5,364 nucleotides of DNA from Actinomycetes bacterium (lineage in GTDB: Bacteria; Actinomycetota; Coriobacteriia; Anaerosomatales; JAJZPX01): assembly GCA_021811025.1 (NCBI GenBank), contig JAJZPX010000160.1, positions 1-5,364 of the forward strand, in the 5' to 3' direction. This document shows, in pieces, positions 1 to 4,868 of the stretch. The notes beneath the pieces were generated by a model. The model saw only the letters and a list, made by a program, of their open reading frames with translations. It did no database searches and had not been told where the DNA came from. The stretch's first letter is position 1, and every line of letters begins with the position of its first letter. Position numbers and translations under genes: made by a program.

Positions 1-263
1 AGCCCGCGGACGAGCTCCCGCAGGCGGACCCGCGCGAGATCGACGTCGCGCTCGTGCCCGGACTGGCGTTCGACGCGAAGTGCAACCGCATCGGGTACGG
101 CGGCTGCTTCTACGACGGCCTGCTGCCGCGACTGCGCCGAGACGCGCTGAAGATCGGGCTCGCGTTCGACGTCCAGCTCGTCGAGGAGGTGCCGGCGGAG
201 GAGCACGACGTGCCGCTCGACTGGGTGGTCACGCCGAGCGCGGCGTACCCCGCGGAGGAGTGA
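1..263 (+). CDS. 5-formyltetrahydrofolate cyclo-ligase, C-terminal fragment (5' end outside window)
   Basis: This is the last 86 or so codons of a gene that enters from the left edge in the frame beginning at base 3 and stops at TGA 261-263. The family (5-FCL, also called methenyltetrahydrofolate synthetase) uses ATP to convert 5-formyl-THF to 5,10-methenyl-THF in the cytoplasm, returning a storage folate to one-carbon metabolism. The fragment carries the family's C-terminal signature: LVPGLAFD followed by RIGYGGCFYD, matching the usual VPGLAFD...RLGYGGGYYD nucleotide/folate-binding motif, then the usual LDWVVTP ending. A Cys replaces the third Gly of GYGGG and Phe replaces the first Tyr, which looks like ordinary variation. 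The first ATG in this frame, at 54, is internal: it splits the VPGLAFD motif and leaves only 69 residues, far below the family's roughly 180-200. It is the only + strand gene in the window and converges on the deacetylase gene. Confidence 0.9.
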   Translation, partial: PADELPQADPREIDVALVPGLAFDAKCNRIGYGGCFYDGLLPRLRRDALKIGLAFDVQLVEEVPAEEHDVPLDWVVTPSAAYPAEE

Positions 264-267
264 GACG

Positions 268-1413
268 CTACCCGAGCCCCTGCGGCAGATCGGCGATGCC
301 GTCGAGCGTCACGAACTGGTAGCCCTTCGCCTTCAGCCCCTCGATGATCTTCGGCAGCGCCTCGATCGTGTGGCTGCGATCGCCCCCGCCGTCGTGCATG
401 AGGACGACCGCTCCCGGCTTCGCCCTCGAAAGCACGAGCGAGACGATGGCCGCTGCGGGCGGCTTCCGCCAGTCCCTCGTGTCGATGTCCCAGTCCACGA
501 TGCGCAGGCCGAGCTTCTTCGCCACGGAGCGAACCGCCGGGCTCGTCGCTCCTCCCGGCGGACGGAAGTACCTCGGGCGCTTGCCGGTCGCTTTCTCGAT
601 GTTCGTCTGCGCCTGAGCCAGCTCGCTCTGGATGCGATCGGCGCTGTACTTCGAGAGGTCCGGGTGCGACTGACTGTGGTTCTCCACAAGCATCCCGGCA
701 TCGGCGAGCATCTTCGACAGCTGCGGGCGGCCCCTTGCCTGAGCGCCGATCTCGAAGAACGTCGCCTTGACGCCGTAGCGCTTGAGGATCTTCAGGATCG
801 CCTCGGTCTGGCCGGGCCACGGGCCGTCGTCGAAGGTGAGCGCTATCACCATCGAGCCGGATTTCGGCTGCTCGCGCCGTACGACCTGCGCCACCGCCTC
901 CTGCACGACCCGTCTCGCGACGACCTGCTTCGACAGCGTGCCGTACGTGACTTCCACGCGGCCGGCGTGGCCTTCGCTCACGATCGTCTCGAGCTGCCCG
1001 CTGCCTTCGTAGCGCACCGGCGCGGTCACCGTCTCGAGCCGCTTCGCGAGCGGCTCGACCACGTCCAGCCCGTTCATGCTCTTGACGACGTCCGAAGCGT
1101 AGAGCTGCACGTCATTCGCGGCGCGCTTGCCGTTGACGAGAACGAAGGGCTCGTCTCCCCCACCGCGCTTCAATATCCGGCGGTCCTTGGCGGCAACGAG
1201 ATTTCCCCGATCGCCGTGCACGAGCCCGTCCTTAAACAGCTCGCTCACGCGGGTGCCTACCATGAGGCGCCGGTCGGAGGCGTCGATCTTGACGGGGATC
1301 GTCAGGAACACGCGGTACGCGACGGCCATCACGACGAGTCCGGCGACGATCCCGCCGGCAATGTACGCCAGCGAAGGCCTCTTCCTTTCGTGCCTGGCGC
1401 TCCGAACGCTCAT
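268..1413 (-). CDS. Membrane-anchored polysaccharide deacetylase (NodB/CE4) with G5-like N-terminal region
   Basis: 381 residues. Residues 1-16 are basic, and about 17-37 form one hydrophobic segment (an uncleaved signal anchor), so the rest should lie outside the membrane. Residues about 38-180 look like a ubiquitin-like/G5-type region: a beta-rich stretch with a KRGGG...VLVNGKR block, then a G5-like pattern (SEGHAGRVEVTYG near 146-158). Residues about 186-375 are a NodB-homology domain with all five CE4 motifs: TFDDGP (D195, D196), HSQSHP (metal ligands H246, H250), RPPGG (284-288), DWDIDTRDW (307-315) and LMHD (H340). CE4 enzymes are metal-dependent and remove acetyl groups from N-acetylglucosamine-type sugars, so peptidoglycan or an exopolysaccharide is the likely but unproven substrate. 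The ATG at 1413 was chosen because it follows GAGG by 7 bases and forms an ATGA overlap with the upstream YbaK-type gene. An in-frame extension to 1587 would only read through that gene. It is the last gene of the minus-strand run. Confidence 0.93.
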   Translation of the reverse strand: MSVRSARHERKRPSLAYIAGGIVAGLVVMAVAYRVFLTIPVKIDASDRRLMVGTRVSELFKDGLVHGDRGNLVAAKDRRILKRGGGDEPFVLVNGKRAANDVQLYASDVVKSMNGLDVVEPLAKRLETVTAPVRYEGSGQLETIVSEGHAGRVEVTYGTLSKQVVARRVVQEAVAQVVRREQPKSGSMVIALTFDDGPWPGQTEAILKILKRYGVKATFFEIGAQARGRPQLSKMLADAGMLVENHSQSHPDLSKYSADRIQSELAQAQTNIEKATGKRPRYFRPPGGATSPAVRSVAKKLGLRIVDWDIDTRDWRKPPAAAIVSLVLSRAKPGAVVLMHDGGGDRSHTIEALPKIIEGLKAKGYQFVTLDGIADLPQGLG

Positions 1414-1922
1414 CCACTCGCCTCGCGCGATATCCGGGCGATCCGTCCTCCGCTGAGCGACAACAGCTCGGCGAGGGACAATGGTACCACCGAGTTCGGG
1501 GTGCCCGCCGCGCTGTAGACGAGCTGGAACCGGCCGAACGACTCGTCGACGAGGACCGGCAAGCCGGCCGGGAGGTCGAACGGGCAAACGCCGCCGATGG
1601 CGTACCCCGTCGCCTCGCGAACCTCGTCGGCGTTCGCCATCCGCACGCCCGACATCCCCGTCGCCTCACCGATCGCGGCGAGGTCCGCTCGCCTGTCACC
1701 CGCTACCAGCGCGAGCGCCGCTCGCCCATCCCCGCCGACCGCGACCAGGGACTTCACGATCTGCCCGAGCTCGGACCCAACGGCGCCGGCCGCCATCTGA
1801 GCGGTCTTGGTCGACTCGCTGAACGCGATCACCCGATCCGCCAGGCGGTGCTCCGCCAGGTACGCGCGGACGCGGTCGGCGGACCCCGCCTTGCGAGGGC
1901 CTCGGGGAAGGCGGTCGGTCAT
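1410..1922 (-). CDS. YbaK/ProX-type aminoacyl-tRNA deacylase
   Basis: 170 residues, the usual size for a single YbaK domain. These cytoplasmic enzymes hydrolyse misacylated tRNAs in trans (for example Cys-tRNA(Pro) or Ala-tRNA(Pro)); the exact substrate cannot be told from sequence here. Family hallmarks are STKTAQMAA (37-45), the GQIVKSLV strand with the conserved Lys (K57), LALVAGDRRADL (70-81), GYAIGGVCPF (106-115), LVDESF (124-129) and the AAGTPNSVVPLS ending (138-149). Compared with the common GYAIGGVxPFG motif the final Gly is Asp here (CPFD). The ATG at 1922 sits 7 bases after an AGGAGA-type ribosome binding site. It starts 16 bp after the stop of the GNAT gene, and its TGA overlaps the ATG of the deacetylase gene, so the three are probably co-transcribed. 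General tRNA editing is the safest role. Confidence 0.92.
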   Translation of the reverse strand: MTDRLPRGPRKAGSADRVRAYLAEHRLADRVIAFSESTKTAQMAAGAVGSELGQIVKSLVAVGGDGRAALALVAGDRRADLAAIGEATGMSGVRMANADEVREATGYAIGGVCPFDLPAGLPVLVDESFGRFQLVYSAAGTPNSVVPLSLAELLSLSGGRIARISREASG

Positions 1923-1938
1923 GATCTCTCCTGTCGGG

Positions 1939-2568
1939 TCAGCGGGGCGTGGGCGCGGGCACGTGCTTGCCGATCCCGAGCGGCAGCCTCAGCGATTCGA
2001 GCACCGCCTCGAGGTTCTCCGTCCACGCCGCGAGCGACTTCAGCTCGAGTCGCATCAGCGGGAACTCCGCGTGCGGTCGCGCGACCGTGAAGCCCTGCTG
2101 CAGCAGGAAGCCGGCGCCGACCATGGGCAGCTCCTTGACGTCGCCCGGATCGTTCGCCGCGTACGCCTCCACCACGCGCTCGCCCCTTCCCACCAGGTCG
2201 CGGAGCGCGGCGTGCAGCAGCACCTTCCCGAGGCCGAAGTGGCGCGCGTCGGGGTCGACGTGCAGACAGGTGATGAGCACGGCGTCGTCGTCGGGGACGC
2301 CCGCCGGGAACTGCCGCGCCTGCGGGAAGTACGCCGGCGGGGCGTACTTCACGAAGCCGAGGACGTCGTCCCCCTCGTAGGCGATCCGTCCGCAATCTCC
2401 CCACTGCGCGCGGACGTAGTCGATCCATCCCTCGAGCATCTCCGGATCGCAGCACGTGCCGCAGCGCTTCGGCAGACGAGTCGCGGTCTCCCAGAAGACG
2501 CAGCCTGCGCAGCCGGCCGGCAGCTCGCGCACGCGGACGGCATCCAGCGGCTTGAAGCGGCGAGCCAC
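1939..2568 (-). CDS. GNAT-family N-acetyltransferase with N-terminal cysteine cluster
   Basis: 209 residues, with a GTG start. The core GNAT fold is visible from about residue 45 to 175: the beta4 strand LITCLHVDPDAR (98-109) leads into the acetyl-CoA pyrophosphate loop RHFGLG (109-114, the Q/RxxGxG/A motif) and helix KVLLHAALRDLV (115-126), followed by the beta5 strand VVEAYA (132-137). GNAT enzymes move an acetyl group from acetyl-CoA to an amine; the substrate is unknown here. Before the core, residues 20-40 hold five cysteines, C20xxC23 and C36xxC39C40, around a CVFWE motif, which suggests a bound metal. I recall similar Cys-Phe-Trp-Glu N-termini in other actinobacterial GNATs, but this is from memory. 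The GTG follows the stop of the PRC-barrel gene by 3 bases, and only a weak GGGA lies 8-9 bases upstream, so translation is probably coupled to that gene. The next Met is at residue 44, too late to keep the Cys cluster. Confidence 0.85.
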   Translation of the reverse strand: MARRFKPLDAVRVRELPAGCAGCVFWETATRLPKRCGTCCDPEMLEGWIDYVRAQWGDCGRIAYEGDDVLGFVKYAPPAYFPQARQFPAGVPDDDAVLITCLHVDPDARHFGLGKVLLHAALRDLVGRGERVVEAYAANDPGDVKELPMVGAGFLLQQGFTVARPHAEFPLMRLELKSLAAWTENLEAVLESLRLPLGIGKHVPAPTPR

Positions 2569-2571
2569 GGC

Positions 2572-3294
2572 CTAGGTCCCGCCATCGATCGTCTTGCGGA
2601 CGTGCTTGCCGGCGCGCCGCAGCCCTCGCACGGCCTTCCGGCCGAGCCCGGACCGGAAGCTCCGCTCGAGCATGCCCAGCCCCGCGACGCCCGCGGCGAG
2701 CGCCGCCTCGGCCGCCTTGTCGGCGCCGTACCTCGCGTAGGCCGCGCCCTTGCCGGTCGCCGCGGCCAGGCCGCCGGATGACTGCGCCAGCGCACGGAAC
2801 GACGCGTCCACCACGACCGCGGTGCCGTCGAAGCCGCCGACGAGCTCGCCCGGCACCTCGCGCTTGCCGACCGCGAAGTCGGCTACGGAGCCCTCGGACA
2901 GCACGAGGCGCAGGACCTTGCCGGTCTTGCGCGAGACGCCGACGTCGTGCACGTACCCGGCGCGCTCGCCGGTCGAGAGCCGCACCTCCATGTCGCGCCA
3001 GATCACCGTGTCGTCGACGGAGGCCCCGATCTCCTTCGCCACCGCCGCCTTCGCGGGGAGCTTCTTGCCGTCCCACGCGACGACCCCCTCATCGGCCGCG
3101 CTCGCGAGCATGCCGGGGCGCAGCGGGAGGAAGCGTGGCTTGCGCTCGATCACGACGGCGAGGTTGGGCGGGATCACCTGGAGCGCGACCGCCCTGGGTT
3201 CGCTCGGGTCGAACAGCACGGACTGCACGGTGCCGAGGTAGTTGCCCTCACGGCCCGACACCGGCAGCTTCTCGAGATCTCTTATGGCAGGCAT
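2572..3294 (-). CDS. Double PRC-barrel domain protein
   Basis: 240 residues. Two PRC-barrel-like units can be seen. The first (about 5-60) contains REGNYLGTVQSVLFDP and AVALQVIPPN. The second (about 97-165) contains MEVRLSTGERAGYVHDVGVSRKTGKVLRLVLSEG and FDGTAVVVD. PRC barrels are small beta-barrels found in photosynthetic reaction centre subunit H, the RNA-maturation protein RimM and many stand-alone proteins. Outside those cases the function is usually unknown, and none can be assigned here. Residues about 175-212 are rich in Gly and Ala and partly amphipathic, and 213-235 are strongly basic (RSFRSGLGRKAVRGLRRAGKHVRK in outline), which would suit contact with a membrane surface or nucleic acid. 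No signal peptide is seen. The ATG at 3294 has GGAGAG about 6 bases upstream. It lies 70 bp downstream of the YtxH gene and 3 bp upstream of the GNAT gene. Confidence 0.85.
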   Translation of the reverse strand: MPAIRDLEKLPVSGREGNYLGTVQSVLFDPSEPRAVALQVIPPNLAVVIERKPRFLPLRPGMLASAADEGVVAWDGKKLPAKAAVAKEIGASVDDTVIWRDMEVRLSTGERAGYVHDVGVSRKTGKVLRLVLSEGSVADFAVGKREVPGELVGGFDGTAVVVDASFRALAQSSGGLAAATGKGAAYARYGADKAAEAALAAGVAGLGMLERSFRSGLGRKAVRGLRRAGKHVRKTIDGGT

Positions 3295-3314
3295 GACCGT
3301 CTCTCCACGCGGAA

Positions 3315-3339
3315 GGGCCGCCCGAGCGTGTGGCGGCCC
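3315..3339 (-). terminator. GC-rich hairpin between the YtxH and PRC-barrel genes (weak terminator or mRNA-stability stem)
   Basis: A perfect 8-bp inverted repeat, GGGCCGCC (3315-3322) and GGCGGCCC (3332-3339), flanks a 9-base loop. On the minus-strand transcript it is followed only by TTCC rather than a run of U, so it is not a good intrinsic terminator. Its place, 25 bp past the YtxH stop and just before the ribosome binding site of the PRC-barrel gene, suits partial termination, 3'-end protection of the YtxH message or an attenuator. The stem is seen directly; its function is inferred. Confidence 0.4.
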
Positions 3340-3340
3340 G

Positions 3341-3370
3341 TCGCGAACGCTGTCGTTGCGAACGCTACGC
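3341..3370. repeat. Imperfect 15-bp tandem duplication at the 3' end of the YtxH gene
   Basis: Two adjacent 15-base units (3341-3355 and 3356-3370) share an exact GCGAACGCT core (3343-3351 and 3358-3366). The second copy includes the TAG stop of the YtxH gene (3365-3367 on the minus strand). It is probably a small replication-slippage duplication without a function. Confidence 0.45.
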
Positions 3371-3823
3371 CGGCGCGGTCCCTTCGCCCTCGCCGGGCAT
3401 GCTCGTCTGCTCGGCCTTCTTCTCGGCCTTGGCCGTGGCCTCCTCCGCCTTCTCCGGTGCGGCCTCGACCCCGGCCTCGGTCTTCGTCGTCGTTGTGCCC
3501 AGCTTCTCCTGTGCCATCTGCGACGCCTGACCGACCTGCTGCTTCAGACGCTCGCGGGTCTCCTCGATCTTGGTGCGCAGCTCGGCCGTCTTCTCGGTGG
3601 CCGTCTCGCGGCCGCTCTCGTACATCTCGGTCACGCGCTCGCGGCCCTGCTCGTACACCTGCTTGCCCTCGTCCAGGTACTCCTGGCCCTTCTGCTGCAG
3701 CATCTCGCGCGTCTCCTTGCCGGAGCGCGGCGCGAACAGCACGCCCAGGACGGCGCCGATGATGCCGCCCAGCAGGAACGCCGCGAACGAGCCGCCGCCG
3801 CACCTGTCATCGTAGCGAGCCAT
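3365..3823 (-). CDS. YtxH domain-containing protein
   Basis: 152 residues. The N-terminus has a short polar start with one Cys (C8), a hydrophobic glycine-rich membrane segment (about 12-30, GGIIGAVLGVLF), then the YtxH signature LFAPRSGKETREML (29-42). The middle (about 41-110) is a long charged amphipathic helix with spaced Gly-basic steps (G46, G53, G60, G71) and a coiled-coil-like AELRTKIEETRERLKQQ. The C-terminus (about 115-140) is low-complexity Ala/Glu/Lys, ending in an acidic Gly/Pro tail. YtxH proteins are small and single-pass; the Bacillus namesake is a general-stress protein, and no biochemical activity is established. The ATG at 3823 has GGAGGT 8 bases upstream, the best ribosome binding site in the window, suggesting high expression. 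It is the first gene of the five-gene block after the gap behind ddl. A stress or envelope role is inferred. Confidence 0.88.
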   Translation of the reverse strand: MARYDDRCGGGSFAAFLLGGIIGAVLGVLFAPRSGKETREMLQQKGQEYLDEGKQVYEQGRERVTEMYESGRETATEKTAELRTKIEETRERLKQQVGQASQMAQEKLGTTTTKTEAGVEAAPEKAEEATAKAEKKAEQTSMPGEGEGTAPA

Positions 3824-3866
3824 GATGCAACACCTCCGATTGCGTTCGGTCGAAGAGGATCAGCCG

Positions 3867-3890
3867 GCCGCGGCGATCGCTCCCCGCAGC
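3867..3890 (-). terminator. Possible hairpin downstream of ddl (terminator or 5' leader stem)
   Basis: On the minus-strand RNA, GCUGCGG (3890-3884) can pair with CCGCGGC (3873-3867) over 7 bp, including one G-U pair, around a 10-base loop. No U-run follows. It could be a weak terminator after ddl, which stops at 3910, or a leader stem in the YtxH message if that gene has its own promoter in the AT-rich patch just upstream. Hairpins of this size arise by chance in GC-rich DNA. Confidence 0.25.
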
Positions 3891-3926
3891 TCACTGTATG
3901 TACCCTACCCTACTTTACTCTATGGA
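3891..3926 (-). promoter_or_regulatory. AT-rich patch, candidate promoter for the YtxH-led gene block
   Basis: These 36 bases are only about 42% GC (15 of 36), against roughly 70% around them. They span the end of ddl and the start of the gap before ytxH. A weak sigma70-type pair can be drawn on the minus strand: TAGAGT (3922-3917), an 18-bp spacer, and TACAGT (3898-3893). That matches 3 of 6 and 4 of 6 consensus bases and would give a leader of about 60-65 bases ahead of the strong ribosome binding site. The low GC is the stronger argument; the boxes alone would not convince. The patch also contains TACCC repeated about 2.6 times (3901-3913). Confidence 0.25.
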
Positions 3927-4860
3927 GCGCCGAGCGAGTAAGGCGGTCCACCAGCGCCTCGAAGCCGATGCCGACGGCCTCGGCGGCCATCGGGAGAAGC
4001 GACGTCTCGGTCATGCCCGGGCTCGTGTTGACTTCGAGCACCCATGGCGTGCCGTCCTCGCCGACCACCATGTCGATGCGGCTCACGTCGCGGCATTCGA
4101 GCAGCCCGTGCACTCGGGCGGCGAGTTCGCGCACGACCGCGTCGACGTCGGGCGCGAGCCGCGCGGGCACGAAGTAGTCGGTGGCGCCGCGCGTGTACAT
4201 CGCCGCGAAGTCGAACAGCCCGGACTTCGCGACGATCTCCACCGGCGGCAGGACCTCCGGCGAGGCGGCGTCGCCGAGGACGGAGACGGCCAGCTCGCAG
4301 CCGTCGATCCACTTCTCGACGATAGCGGTCGGGCCGTACCCGAGCGCGCCGAGCAGCGCCTCCGGAAGCGCCTCGGCCTCCTCGACCTTCGCGAGCCCCA
4401 GCGCCGAGCCCTGCTCGGCCGGCTTCACGACGACCGGGAACCCGCCGACGGTCTCGGGGACGAGATCGAGCGCGGTGGCCGCGCCCATCTCCTTGAACGC
4501 ATCGGTCGTGAAGGTCACCCAGTCCGGCGTCGGGATGCCGGCCTCGCGCCACATGCGCTTCGAGAGCGACTTGTCCCACGCGAGCGCGGACGCGACCACG
4601 CCGGGGCCGGTGTAGGGGATGCCGAGGAACTCGAGCAGCTCCTGGATCGTGCCGTCCTCGCCGAACTTGCCGTGCAGCGCGATGTAGGCGGCGTCGGGCT
4701 TCTCCGAGCGGAGCGTCTCGACGAGGTCGGCAGTGAGGTCGAGCGCGAGCGCGCGATAGCCGAGGCCCTTCAGCGCCTCGAACACCCGCTCGCCGCTGCG
4801 CAGCGACACCTCCCGCTCGAGCGAGCGGCCCCCCATCAGCACCGCGATCTTCTCGCGCAT
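3910..4860 (-). CDS. ddl: D-alanine--D-alanine ligase
   Basis: 316 residues, typical for the DdlB-like ligases (E. coli DdlB is about 306). This cytoplasmic ATP-grasp enzyme joins two D-alanines for the end of the peptidoglycan stem peptide. Visible motifs: GGRSLEREVSL with E15 at the same number as in DdlB; ALHGKFGEDGTIQ (61-73); K97; the ATP-binding VVVKPAEQGSALG (K146, S152); EKWIDGCELAVSVLG (182-196); the omega-loop MYTRGATDYFVPA with Y222, equivalent to DdlB Y216; and RIDMVV...LEVNTSPGMTETS (R261, D263, E276, N278, S287), which binds Mg-ATP and substrate. Y222 and the rest fit D-Ala-D-Ala rather than D-Ala-D-Lac specificity. M221 replaces DdlB K215. The ATG at 4860 gives the best family alignment, with AGGGGAG 13 bases upstream. 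An in-frame GTG at 4872 (four residues longer) makes a GTGA overlap with the aminotransferase stop and could be the true start. A far longer reading to 5304 is spurious. Confidence 0.95.
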   Translation of the reverse strand: MREKIAVLMGGRSLEREVSLRSGERVFEALKGLGYRALALDLTADLVETLRSEKPDAAYIALHGKFGEDGTIQELLEFLGIPYTGPGVVASALAWDKSLSKRMWREAGIPTPDWVTFTTDAFKEMGAATALDLVPETVGGFPVVVKPAEQGSALGLAKVEEAEALPEALLGALGYGPTAIVEKWIDGCELAVSVLGDAASPEVLPPVEIVAKSGLFDFAAMYTRGATDYFVPARLAPDVDAVVRELAARVHGLLECRDVSRIDMVVGEDGTPWVLEVNTSPGMTETSLLPMAAEAVGIGFEALVDRLTRSALHRVK

Positions 4861-4868
4861 CGCGCGGT

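Noticed and set aside
370..1518. Long + strand reading frame (382 residues)
   Set aside because: It lies antisense to the deacetylase and YbaK-type genes, has Arg/His/Leu-rich composition typical of a GC-rich shadow frame, and shows no recognisable motif.
1414..1587. 58-residue N-terminal extension of the deacetylase
   Set aside because: It overlaps the YbaK-type coding sequence, puts an unlikely Arg/Pro stretch before the membrane anchor, and the ATG at 1413 has both a ribosome binding site and an ATGA overlap.
1807..2781. Long + strand reading frame (324 residues)
   Set aside because: It is antisense to the GNAT gene and parts of its neighbours, with low-complexity Arg/Ala/His/Glu composition and no domain.
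1919..3076. Minus-strand frame of 385 residues across the GNAT and PRC-barrel genes
   Set aside because: It runs out of frame with two genes that have clear domains and good starts; its composition is almost only Arg, Gly and Ala.
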